Below, piece after piece: positions 1 to 10,631 of a stretch of 64,000 bases of DNA. A program made the position numbers and the translations under genes. The stretch is from Ustulina deusta. Its lineage: Eukaryota; Ascomycota; Sordariomycetes; Xylariales; Xylariaceae. The DNA lies in assembly GCA_023159155.1 (NCBI GenBank), contig JAJNNX010000032.1, positions 248,001 to 312,000 on the forward strand. Direction: 5' to 3'. The notes beneath the pieces were generated by a model, which saw only the letters and a list, made by a program, of their open reading frames with translations, was not told where the DNA came from and searched no databases. The number at the start of each line of letters is the position of its first letter. The stretch's first letter is position 1.

Positions 1-1889
1 ATGGAAGGCATGTACGTTTCGAAGTGGATTTTCCGTTGTTGAATCGTTCGCGGTGAGTGGTGAATTGATCATCGACGGCTAGTCCAAACTTGTAGGCGGG
101 CCACAATCATGCCCGCGCCGTAGCTCGCTAGTGGTGATACCCCGCCTCGTCGACCTTCACCCGTGGATCTCTTCGTCACCATTTGCTGGATGCTAGAGAC
201 CGGGGTTAAGTGGACACTACATAAATATGTAAAGTCTAGGTACATACTATTGAGAAAGCCTCTGGGAAGCTCTGAAGTAATATATATTCATAATTATAAT
301 GTGACGACTATGGCCGCCCATATTATCTATACTTCATCAAGAGTAGATGACCAGGAAGTTAAAGGGATGCTAGCAATATTGAAGGACTGTTACCAGATCC
401 GTTACTCTGCCTGTTACTACCTAGACTGTTTCCTATGCATAACTTATTCATGAAATGTTTTCAGTTAAGTGACTGGGTATTGAGTCTTGACTGTGCCGAG
501 CCTGAGCAAAAGCAGCAAGTGCGCTAAACCCGATCTGTCATGTTTACAACAAGTGGTAAAACCTACTACTGCTATGTAGAACCTCGATCTACCTACCTAA
601 CCTAGGTAGTGTAGCCCGCTACCATCCCGGGCACTGCACGGTATCCCTGCTTTCTCCGAGCGTCTGTGAGTCTGGGTGGGCTCAAGCTGAAGCTTTGGAC
701 GTTGCACGAGTTTACAACCAAAACGTGGTTGATACCGACTTGGTCCGTATCACTTTCGCTAGGATATTGTAAGCTGTTGAGTGGTCGCCGGTCGTAATAT
801 TTGACCTATCCATACATGCAGTATAGTAATGCTCCTAGCTACCCCCAGTAGAGAACATTGGCTAGGTAGTGTAGAACTGGCATGCGCTCTCTACCTCCAG
901 TGTCTAGGAGCAACAATGCCGAAATCAAGGACACCCTGGACTTGCAGCTAAATTGATTCACACACCAGCAGCCCTGGTCACATCATCCACTGTTCTTCAT
1001 CCGACGTAATTATCCAGAAAACCAATTCTCTTCACCCAATCGACCCAAGCTATTCACCTCGCACTGCCGTCAGTGCTGACGACGAAACACGTCCCCCTTC
1101 ATGGCCACGAGACTGATAAAGGCAGAACCCTGGCAGGAAGGCAACGTGTCCCCTCGAACAATACGCGATATAGATTGCTGCTTTCGGAAATATTGGACAT
1201 GGCACGTAAGGCTGGGCAACGACTAATGACTTACATGTTCGGGCTAGAACTGCTCCGGCGCAAGGACCGGTGGAGGTAGGAGGGGTGGCGCCTCGTTTAC
1301 CGCCGTACCTGGCCTTATCTCCTGCAGTGTAAGGGGCGGGCGTGGTTTTGGGTCGATTCGCTCTGCGAGATTTCCAGGGTCCAGGCTGTGTGATTACAAA
1401 CCCATGAAAAAGAAAATATGGGGATTGCTTAACGGCATGTGCACCACGCAGCACTGAGCCACCTAACCCAGCTTGTAATCATTTACACCACCCTCCGTCC
1501 TGTTTTCCCGCCCAGATCCGCCAAACCCGCGAAGGGTCCCTTGTGTACCTAGGTTAGGTATTTGATCATCCGACGCAGCCGTTCCCAAACGCTTATTTGC
1601 CGCTCTCCCGCGTCGGCAATCTGTGAATCAATACTCTCCCACCCGCCCAAGAGCTGGCTCCCTCTTTGGCATTCTTCCACCCTCGTCACCGAGCTCATTT
1701 GATCCAGCCGGCTGCATGTTTCAACACTCATCCTTTGTTTCCGTAGACGTCGTCCTACCCAGAATCGCCAATCCATAATGCGGTTGCTCCCAGAAGCACA
1801 TTCGCCAATGCGTACATAAACCCTAAAATATATACCAGTCTTTCACCGCCTCCCCGCCCATCTCCCTCTTCCTCCCGGCGCATTCCGCC
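1..1889. other. Gene-free left flank and promoter of the copper ATPase
   Basis: No open frame here begins with ATG and looks coding; the longest ones open on GTG or are interrupted. The last few hundred bases must hold the promoter and 5' UTR of the copper ATPase. The element AGGTAGTGTAG occurs twice (near 604 and 864), and CCTAGGTTAGGTA lies near 1549, part of the motif family seen across the window. The first 80 bases could be the tail of a gene lying to the left, but this cannot be shown. Confidence 0.5.
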
Positions 1890-4800
1890 ATGGCGCCGAC
1901 ATATATCAAAGTCCCTCAGAGGGAGGCTTCGCGGTCTTCTCTCGACCCTTCGCCTACCCGATGGGCTACCACGACCCTGCGAGTTGGGGGTATGACGTAT
2001 GACGCCCCGAAGCCATTGTGTCTCTGCCTTGTTGATGTCGAAACTAACAGTCTGCAGCTGTGGCGCATGTACTTCGTCCGTTGAAGCAGGCTTCAAGGGA
2101 GTTGACGGAGTCGGCAGTGTGTCTGTGAGCTTGGTTATGGAGCGCGCCGTAGTCATGCACGATCCCCAACGAATACCCGCCGACCAAATTAAAGACATCA
2201 TTGAAGACCGCGGTTTCGAGGCCGAGGTGCTTTCCACAGATATACCTTCGCCGATGCCGACGCCAAAGCACTCCCCTGCATACCATGAGGAAGACAACGG
2301 CCCTACCACCACAGTCACTACCATTGCCGTCGAAGGTATGACTTGTGGAGCATGCACATCCGCCGTAGAAGGAGGTTTCGCAGATGTTAGCGGGGTCAAA
2401 CATTTCAGCATATCGTTATTGTCCGAACGAGCGGTCGTAGAACATGATGCTACGCTATTACCCGTCGATAAGATCATTGAGATAATCGAAGATCGGGGTT
2501 TTGGTGCAACGTTAATCGACAGTGGAGAGACGAAGCCTAGGAAGGATACCACATTCGAGGACGATGATACGAAACCTTCCTTTGCCACGACCACGGTTGC
2601 CATTGAGGGAATGACTTGCGGTGCTTGCACATCTGCGGTGGAGAGCGGGTTTACTGGTCTAGACGGCATTCTACGATTCAATATCAGCTTATTGGCCGAG
2701 AGAGCCGTCATAACACACGACCCGTCAAAAGTGCCCTCGGATAAGATTGCCGAGATCATTGAAGATAGAGGATTCGGTGCCAAGATACTCTCAACTGTAT
2801 TCGATAGCTCGGACCAAAACATGTCATCCTCGGCCCAGTTTAAGATTTACGGAAATCCGGATGCTGTTGCGGCCAAGGGGATCGAAGAGGCTCTTCTGGC
2901 TCTCCCCGGCGTTAGCTCGGCGAAGCTGAGCCTTGCTACTTCAAGGCTCACCGTATCTCATCAACCCGGTGTCACTGGCCTCCGCAGAATTGTCGAGCTC
3001 GTTGAAAGCTTAGGCTTCAACGCCTTAGTTGCCGACAACGATGATAATAATGCCCAGCTAGAGTCCTTAGCGAAAACAAGGGAGATCCAAGAGTGGCGGA
3101 GAGCATTCCAAATCTCGCTAGCATTTGCACTTCCAGTCTTCTTCATCGGCATGATCTTCCCAATGCTCATCCCTGTTTTAGATTTTGGTGGCTTGGAACT
3201 TTTCCACGGCCTATTCCTCGGCGACATCGTCTGCTTAATTTTGACGATACCTGTTCAATTTGGTATAGGAAAGCGCTTTTACACATCAGCATACAAGTCC
3301 ATCAAGCACGGATCTCCAACTATGGATGTTTTGGTTGTTCTGGGCACATCTGCTGCCTTCCTTTTCAGCATCTTCGCTATGGTCGTCTCATTTTTGTTCC
3401 CACCACACTCCCGACCGAGTACCATTTTCGACACCAGCACAATGTTGATAACATTCATCACGTTTGGGCGATTCTTAGAAAACCGAGCGAAGGGGCAAAC
3501 ATCAACGGCTCTTTCGAGGCTCATGTCCTTGGCACCATCAATGGCTACCATCTACGCAGATCCAATTGCGGCAGCGAAGGCCGTAGAAGCCTGGGAATCC
3601 CAGCCTGTTTCGGGGGAGGCAAAAGCAACGGCGCATGAGGGTAGCGCGACCGAGGAGAAAGTGATCCCTACCGAACTCATCTCAGTGGGCGATATTGTCA
3701 TTATTCGCCCCGGAGACAAGATACCCGCTGACGGGACCATTGTTCAAGGCGAAACGTATGTTGACGAAAGCATGGTCACTGGTGAGGCTATACCAGTTCA
3801 GAAGAAGAAAGGGAGCAACGTCATTGGCGGTACAGTGAATGGCCATGGACGAGTTGATTTCCGGGTTACGAGAGCTGGGCGAGATACGCAGCTGAGCCAA
3901 ATCGTCAAGCTAGTGCAGGATGCGCAAACGACCCGAGCGCCAATTCAGCGGCTTGCGGATACTTTGGCTGGTATCTTCGTACCCACCATTCTTATTCTTG
4001 GCTTTTTAACCTTCATCGTTTGGATGATCCTCAGCCACGTTCTTAAGGACCCGCCTAAGATATTCCTCGAGGCGACGAGCGGTGGGAAGCTCATGGTTTG
4101 TGTCAAGCTGTGCATCTCTGTGATAGTCTTTGCTTGCCCTTGTGCCTTAGGCTTGGCCACTCCCACGGCGGTCATGGTTGGCACCGGAGTCGGCGCGGAA
4201 AACGGAATACTCGTCAAAGGTGGAGCGGCCCTAGAGACAAGTACCAAGATTACACAAGTTGTCCTTGATAAGACGGGAACTATCACATACGGAAAAATGA
4301 GTGTGGCGGTTGCAAAACTACCGTCTCTTTGGCAAGGCAATGACTGGCGTCGACGATTATGGTGGACTGTTGTAGGACTAGCCGAAACTGGTAGCGAGCA
4401 TCCAATTGGCAAGGCCATTCTAGGCGCCGCTCGCTCAGAGCTTGGTCTTGATCATGAAGGTACCATCGAAGGTAGCATCGGCGATTTCAGAGCTGTTGTC
4501 GGACGAGGCGTCAGTGCTACTGTAGAGCCGGCAACAAGCGCTGAGCGTAAGCGTTATCATATTTTGATTGGAAGCGTCCGCTTCCTTCGTGAGAGCAGCG
4601 TTGATGTACCGGAGACTGCCGTGGAGGATTCCGAGGAGATTAACGCGAAAGCGAATACTTCTGGCAAGTCCTCGGTATCTGCTGGAACCACAAATATCTT
4701 CATCGCTATTGATGGTACTTATGCTGGTCACCTTTGCTTGGCGGATACCATCAAAGAAGGAGCAGCTGTAGCAATCGCTGCTCTGCATCGTATGGGAATC

Positions 4801-5484
4801 AAAACGGCTATTGTCACTGGTGATCAGCGGTCGACGGCTCTGGCTGTAGCTTCCCAAGTTGGCATTGCCGCCGATGACGTCTTTGCTGGCGTGTCCCCTG
4901 ATCAGAAGCAGGAAATCGTTCTTCAGCTTAAGGAAAAGGGCGAATGTGTTGCTATGGTCGGCGATGGTATCAATGACTCGCCTGCCTTGGCTACGGCTGA
5001 TGTCGGCATTGCCATGGCAAGCGGAACCGATGTCGCAATGGAAGCTGCTGATGTGGTCCTAATGCGCCCGAATCAATTAATGGACGTCCCGGCAGCATTG
5101 TGCCTGGCACAAACCATCTTCACTCGTATCAAGCTCAATCTCGCTTGGGCGTGTATTTATAACATTATAGGGTTGCCTTTTGCCATGGGCATATTCCTAC
5201 CTCTTGGCTTCCATCTCCACCCCATGGCTGCTGGTGCCGCCATGGCTACTAGCAGTGTCAGTGTTGTCGTCAGCTCCCTACTTCTTAAATTCTGGAAGCG
5301 ACCGGGCTGGATGGACGAAGCTCTCCTAGCGGAAAAAGGTGGACTCAAGAAGCGTGGACGTGGTTGGGGTTTCGACAGAATTATTGCTCGAGTCCAGGAC
5401 CTTTTTGGCTCTGTATTAGGCAAGAACACCAAAAGGGGAGAAGGCTATGTACCTTTGGCTACTTTAGACCATGTGGACGCATGA
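1890..5484 (+). CDS. Copper-transporting P1B-type ATPase (Ccc2/CtpA family)
   Basis: It pumps cytosolic Cu(I) into the secretory pathway, where it loads copper enzymes such as multicopper oxidases. Exons are 1890-1996 and 2058-5484. The 61-bp intron (GTATGA donor, CTAAC branch at 2044, CAG acceptor) splits the first metal-binding motif, and splicing restores GMTCGACTSS. The product is 1177 residues. Three N-terminal HMA domains carry CxxC (about C37/C40, C132/C135 and C223/C226), each followed by a conserved EDRGF motif or close form. A fourth HMA-like unit near residues 290-350 lacks the cysteines. The TGE loop is near 610, the CPC transport motif at 729-731, the DKTGT phosphorylation Asp at 773, SEHP follows in the nucleotide domain, and GDGIND is near 1004. 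About eight membrane helices are expected. The family assignment is firm; secretory supply (Ccc2) is favoured over plasma-membrane detoxification by overall layout only. Confidence 0.96.
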
Positions 5485-6143
5485 GGTCTACTTGGACATA
5501 ATACGCAACAGGAGATATGGAATGGCGTGGTCTTGACATTGTTCAATGTTTGTTTCAGTTCTCATTGCGCATAATCCCTGTTGTATATACAAACAATACC
5601 TTAGATACCCATTGCAAGTTCATATGCAACTTGTTTTGGGTACCGTACCGATATTTATTCACTCATCGTATTACAACTCGAGTGAGATATGTTGATACGA
5701 AATACGACGGGGGCTTAACTCAGTGAGGTTAAATTGAATTCCGACCCCGTTGTGCATGACCGCATGAGGATCAACCACGTTCATGACTCATGGATCAAAT
5801 CGCTTAAAAAGAACAGAACTCCGAGGCTCATTGTTTCCGCATTCGTCATCTCCATCTTGACATTGGCATTATCCCTTATCGATTTACCGACAAAGCGCAA
5901 CGCTACCAACCTCTCTCACGCGCCCGCCGAGGTACCAAACTACCTAAGCTCGTCAAGCCCCCTCCCTCCACTAAGTACGATATACGTGGGGCTCTACTCT
6001 CGCAGGTCTATATGATTTAATAATTGTCATCATCATCATCATCATCATCACCAAAATTTGGTATTTATTTATTTATTCGCACCACAAAAGCCGTTTATCA
6101 TTAAGCCTACACATAATCCCCTCGCGGTACCCCGCGCCTCCCA
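5485..6143. other. Intergenic: ATPase 3' UTR and short repeats
   Basis: This holds the 3' UTR of the copper ATPase and the upstream region of the next gene. An open frame at 5734-6015 starts on TTG and is not supported. A (TCA)8 microsatellite lies at 6027-6050, followed by a short ATTT repeat at about 6062-6076. Confidence 0.5.
6027..6050. repeat. (TCA)8 microsatellite
   Basis: Eight perfect TCA units lie about 95 bases upstream of the ATG at 6144, so probably in a promoter or 5' UTR. Confidence 0.9.
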
Positions 6144-6992
6144 ATGATACCCATGCCATGGAGCGCCGGCGGCGCCAGGAAAGGCGGCCTCCCCGTCGTC
6201 CTGCTGGCAGCCGTCGCACTGCTCCCCGCCGCATACTCGGCGTACGTCCTGCGCCAGGCCGCGCGGCGGACCACGGCGACGGCGAGCATCTCGCCGCCGG
6301 ACCCGCTCGTCGTCGGCAGGGCGGTGTCGTCGAGCTGGGATGGCGGGGACGCGGAACGGGATGCCGTCCCGCCTGGCGTCCTCGCGGCGGCGGCGGCGGA
6401 GCAGTACGTCGTTGCTAGGGAACGCGTCGTCTCTGAGGCGGTGCCGCTGTGGAGAATCCTCCCGGGGTTGCGCGCGGGGTTGGAAGAGGAGGGGGAGGGG
6501 GAAGGAGATGGTGCGAGGAGACGCCTTCTGGATGTCTATCTGGCGGCCACTATGCGCATGTTCACATGGACGCCGCAGGCCCTCGCCATGAAACTCCTGG
6601 TGTCGCGCCTCCCGGGCGGCGCGGCGCTCGCGGGTACGTTCGCTACGCCGTATCTTGATGCCTGTCGCTTCGGGGCCGGGGATAGGGTCTGCGGGGTCTA
6701 TGTCGTTCGGGGACGCGTCGGCCGTGGTGGCAGAGGGGGGGAGAGGGTGTTTCTTGATCTGAGCGCGCCCGAGGGCTGGAAGGGACCCGTCGTTGCCGGT
6801 GTTTTGGACTGCGGGTTCGTGCTTGAGGAGGAAAGCGGCGAGAGCGTCGTGAGGTTCGTCAATGAGACTGTGCTGTGGAGGACGAAGGACGGGAAACCTA
6901 CGTTGCTTGAGGGGACAGTTTCCAGGTGGTTGCATACTGCTATGGTTGGGTGGATGATGGTCAGGGGTGTTGAGGCTGTCACCGGGGGGTGA
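6144..6992 (+). CDS. Hypothetical membrane-anchored protein, 282 residues
   Basis: I do not recognise this protein. It is one uninterrupted frame with an ATG start and a TGA stop. One hydrophobic segment lies near residues 16-36 (LPVVLLAAVALLPAAYSAYV), followed by an Arg-rich edge, which suggests a single N-terminal anchor. An acidic Glu/Gly stretch lies near 115-125, and a hydrophobic C-terminal part (SRWLHTAMVGWMM) may be a second membrane contact. The coding sequence is strikingly GC-rich compared with the AT-rich flanks, which is typical of real exons here but also keeps the antisense frame open. A second ATG four codons downstream could be used. A conserved fungal hypothetical is the most that can be said. 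Confidence 0.65.
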   Translation: MIPMPWSAGGARKGGLPVVLLAAVALLPAAYSAYVLRQAARRTTATASISPPDPLVVGRAVSSSWDGGDAERDAVPPGVLAAAAAEQYVVARERVVSEAVPLWRILPGLRAGLEEEGEGEGDGARRRLLDVYLAATMRMFTWTPQALAMKLLVSRLPGGAALAGTFATPYLDACRFGAGDRVCGVYVVRGRVGRGGRGGERVFLDLSAPEGWKGPVVAGVLDCGFVLEEESGESVVRFVNETVLWRTKDGKPTLLEGTVSRWLHTAMVGWMMVRGVEAVTGG

Positions 6993-8172
6993 TGGTAGGA
7001 CGGAGGTTAAGTAAGATGATTCGACGGGGCTTGGGTAATGCTCGGTGGGAGACTTTGTTTTTGTCTCTTTTTTTTGTTATATGATTGATACCCATTTATA
7101 AACGGCGCAGATGGCGAGTGTGATCTAAGGATTATCATCGGATTTTGTAGCACACCCTCCTCAATACATTAACATCAGCTTCAATACTTGTTGAATCGTC
7201 CCGAAGGGGCGTAGCCCGGGATTGAATCGGATATCGATTCGCGAGTTTAGATAGTAAGACATGACAACACAGGGGTACAAATACAAGAGTTCCCATGTGC
7301 TGGAGAAGTTGAGTGGCGAAACCCTATCCGCCCCTTGTAATAGGCGACTTTTCGAATTATTGGGTGAGCGATACAAACATTGGCGAGCATTCACAGTTCG
7401 CTCCAATAGTAATTTGAACTTTTCAAGAAAGAAATGTTGCTCCCTATCTCTCCTATTATTCAGGTTTACAGCTACTACATAGACGAAGGTCAGAAAGCCG
7501 TAGATTAAAGACGAGGTTGTCAAGTTCCAAGCCAAAAACTGGGACGGAAAATTTATTGTTACTTGTATATATACATTTGAATGCCGCATATTTTCTATGT
7601 ATTAACTGCGACTCGGTGCTCTCATAAATTTATCTGCAAGTAAAACCTTAGGGTAGGATACATGGTTTAGATTACGTTGAACCTGCAATACCTTTTCTTC
7701 CGCCGGATCTGGGTCCCAAAATCCAAGAATGCGGCTTTTGCGCACTCCGGAGGATATAAACAGACGACCACGGCCAATCAGCGCCGCCACCTCAACAGTG
7801 ACCTCCGCCGCCGCCCAAGCGGTCGCGTCGCCAGCATCACGAGCCTTGACGCCGTACTTGGCACTCAAGGTCACTAGGCCATGTTCAACAAACCCCTAGT
7901 TTTACTTGCTCTGGACAGCAGGTGCTATTAGCGTCATCGGCGTGTCGGCTTCGGCCCGGCATTTCTGGATGCATTGCTGCTCTTGCAGGGCGTCAAGCCG
8001 CCGTTAGCGTCGCTTTCGGTGACGGCACTGATCCCATAGCTCCCATAGCGCGAAACTCGCAAAGGGAATAACGGTGGTTAGCAGCAATATCTTCATATCG
8101 ATACTTGATCGTAATTTGACCCTATCTCAGCCTCTTATGTCAAGTCGACGGCAGATGGCATTGTTGGTCCCT

Positions 8173-8205
8173 TTGAGTAGGGAATTTTGAGTAGGGAATT
8201 TTGAG
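8173..8205. repeat. 14-bp tandem duplication
   Basis: The unit TTGAGTAGGGAATT occurs twice in direct tandem and is followed by the first five bases of a third copy. Confidence 0.9.
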
Positions 8206-8486
8206 ATTTTGGCGATGCTAAAGGAGATCGGGAATGCTCAAGAGCAGAGAGGTTAATATCTTGTGAATATTTGGCGGAGACCGAGTAGCACTGTGGCTCT
8301 GTTAAAGCAGTGACAGTCCAACCACCCTCCTCATCGTTGTCCGATGCAATGTCTAAAGCACAAATACTGTGACTGAGCGGCCGGTTCGTGATATAAGATT
8401 CTTGTGTTTTGAAAGTGTCCCGATCCTTGAATAGAGAGAAGAGCCGAAGGTATGCTCGCAAGATGCTCTCAGTTGAGGGGCCACGA

Positions 8487-8487
<1 letters not shown>

Positions 8488-8520
<33 letters not shown>
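8488..8520. repeat. (AC)16 microsatellite
   Basis: A perfect 33-bp dinucleotide tract in intergenic DNA. It is a likely length-polymorphic locus. Confidence 0.95.
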
Positions 8521-8522
<2 letters not shown>

Positions 8523-9090
8523 ATCATAGAAATCATCAGCGCCAAGGGGCTGGAGCCTTCTTGATCTCGGATTTGCCGACCCAATCGGGTGCTGTTTCCT
8601 ACACCCCGCGTGGAGGAAGAGTCTGCCATGTGCGAACTAACCTAGAATAGTGGCTAAAAGGTCCGTTTCTGTGTCAAATATCTGATACAAGACCCTTGTT
8701 CTTGGACCGTGGGCGAATATTGCGTCAGCATTTGGAAATGGCTCAAGAGAATAGACGAGAAGGGAGAGTCAATAATAATAACTATTATGATCATAATAAA
8801 GTAAGGTCCTATGAAACTTATCCCCTTTGCTAGCAATACAAGAAGATCTATGATAACAGGAGTGGCCACTTGATGTCGCATGATATTTGAGGAGACTACC
8901 GAACCAGCATCCGAGCTCGAAGTCTACCAAGAACTAGTTTAGGCAATATTTGAGACTTTGCGGCAATATATGTAGTGTACACTGCACTTCGTAGCCGCAA
9001 AAATATCCGTAGGGTCAAGGCATGAACATATTCCCGACGCCGTGAATCAATACAATATAAGCTTTAGTCATTCATACTTCCAAGGCTGAT

Positions 9091-9467
9091 CTATTTCCCA
9101 CCTGCTCCACCAGGCTTTGCAGACGCGGAGGAGGGGATAGAGTGTCCGGTCGCGGAAATGGCATCATCGTCAGCCGGTCCGTGGCCAATTGGGTTATCGG
9201 CGGCGGTGTTTAGGCATGTGTAGCCAAGGTCGTTGCTCGATCGCTGCGGATTTGACTTCGATGGGATTGTATTCATCTTTCCTGCATCACCGGGAGCTGT
9301 ACATGGGCGGATTCGTTAGTTGGAGGGCGACAGGAACAGCGCGAGGACGGCGGGGGGGAAGGCCGGTAATCATAGCGGGAAGGATAAAACTCACTCTTCG
9401 TGCCGTTCTTAGCCATTTCGCTGAGGTCTCCTCCTTTGTGGGCGTCTTGGTTGGAGATGCCTGACAT
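9091..9467 (-). CDS. Small hydrophilic protein, 92 residues, two exons
   Basis: I do not recognise the protein. On the minus strand exon 1 is 9467-9395 and exon 2 is 9296-9091. The 98-bp intron has a GTGAGT donor, a CTAAC branch point and a TACAG acceptor, and splicing joins two frames into 279 bases (92 residues plus stop). The product starts MSGISNQDAHKGGDLSEMAK, is rich in Gly, Ser, Asn and Asp, and has no membrane segment. It ends in a small-residue tail (SSASAKPGGAGGK). The composition resembles the small stress- or conidiation-associated hydrophilic proteins of filamentous fungi, but this is only a resemblance. The perfect splice signals and frame join are the main evidence that the gene is real. 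Confidence 0.7.
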
Positions 9468-10343
9468 TGTGTTGGATCAATTTGTTCTGGAAGCAGTTCC
9501 AGGATCTTGAGATATTGATATGTTTTTCAACTAAGGTCCTAATTGATTCCGACGCAAGAATTTTGATATTTATCAAGTGATTTGAAAATACTCGATGCTG
9601 TGTTGAGTAGTATGATTTTATAGGCTTTGATAGAGAGCGACGTCATTGGCGTGATGTCACAACTAGATCATGCGTGACGGGTAGAATCTGCCACGGGCAA
9701 CTATCGAAATACAAAAAGGCAATTGAGATTAAAAAATACGTTGATATATTTTTTGAATACTTAACCGATTATTTGGCGGAGGCCAAACCGAACCCCGATA
9801 ATATACACCACAAACGCCAGTACCAGGGAAATTTCTCGTTAGTTTAGCTACCGCACTTCTCTGGGGGCTTTCTGGTGTATTATGCACTTCTCCTGTAAAT
9901 ATCACCCTTGAATACAGCAAGATTGATTATTAGATTGTGAACTAGTTGGGGCACCGCTAATTGTTATTTTGTTCATGTAGCTAGCTCCCTCTTTGCGTCA
10001 GCAGAATAAATATATATAAATATGTCGTATGCAAGCTCGTCCGCCCAGTATTAGACTTCTTCTACCGTTGGTTGCTTCCAGAGCTAATCGACCTTCCATC
10101 ACACCATTTCTGTAGGATTTTTTGAAAAAAGGAAAGGAAAAAACCATAGACGTCATTCCCGCATCAATAACCTATCGAAACACTGGCTAGCAACCTAACT
10201 CCATCGAAAGTTCCTCGTTAGCTCGCTATGACCTTTCGGATAGCCATCAAGTTCATGTAAGCCCGAAATTAGCACGACCCCATGGCCTTCGAGCTCATCG
10301 CTGGTTCGCTGGTAACTCAGCCGCCGGCGGTTTTTGCCACGGA
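9468..10343. other. Upstream region of the small gene; otherwise empty
   Basis: AT-rich DNA with no supported coding sequence. It includes the promoter of the minus-strand gene ending at 9091 and the 3' side of the decayed Cys-rich remnant. Confidence 0.45.
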
Positions 10344-10631
10344 TCAGATGCGCACATCTGTGGTCGCCGTTGTTTTGATGGCTGCTTGTGGGTGTATCGC
10401 TGGGTTCTGCAGACAGAGATCACATGCAATTGTCCGAATGATAGAACAGTCGCTGTCCTGAGGACAACATAGCACCGTGGTATTGTTAGCAACAACAATG
10501 TATGTGCGCGCTGATTCACAGCAAAAATTACTTGGTAGCCCTGCTTCTGAACAGAGAGACCAGCCTGAAGCACATCGAGACATGACAGACTTGATGGTAG
10601 TTGGGGAACCTGGAATGGTTGTCTGGTTGGA
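10344..10631 (-). pseudogene. Remnant of a Cys-rich secreted/membrane protein gene
   Basis: On the minus strand, 96 codons are open between two TGA stops. They contain a regular Cys pattern: CASGWSLCSEAGLPSNFCC, then NNTTVLCCP, SDC, and CDLCLQNPAIHP. This resembles, from memory, a fungal family with a secreted Cys-rich segment followed by a transmembrane helix. Here the upstream signal-peptide part and the downstream Cys and membrane parts are missing, the frame closes at once on both sides, and no exon join rescues it. I therefore read it as a decayed fragment. A real multi-exon gene with unseen exons is the alternative. The family link is from memory and not certain. Confidence 0.45.

Larger units (their letters stand above)
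6993..9090. other. Gene-free stretch with simple repeats
   Basis: No convincing gene is present. A minus-strand frame at 7602-7874 has protein-like composition at its N-terminal end but opens on GTG and has no good upstream exon. A minus frame at 8135-8629 runs through a CA repeat and is not credible. Two simple repeats lie at 8173-8205 and 8488-8520. Confidence 0.5.

Noticed and set aside
163..453. Open frame of 96 codons at the left edge
   Set aside because: Opens on GTG, has no splice partner and no protein-like pattern.
1755..2822. Minus-strand frame of 355 codons opposite the copper ATPase
   Set aside because: Antisense shadow of a clear gene, with repetitive low-complexity composition reflecting the HMA repeats.
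5734..6015. 93-codon frame with a hydrophobic segment
   Set aside because: Opens on TTG; the first ATG is internal and there is no supporting splice or family signal.
6069..6935. Minus-strand 288-codon frame opposite the 6144-6992 gene
   Set aside because: GC-rich antisense shadow, full of Arg/Pro as expected from high GC.
7602..7874. Minus-strand frame with an Ala-rich protein-like first half
   Set aside because: Starts on GTG and I found no upstream exon in phase; the composition alone is not enough.
8135..8629. Minus-strand 164-codon frame
   Set aside because: Runs through an (AC)16 microsatellite and shows no domain.
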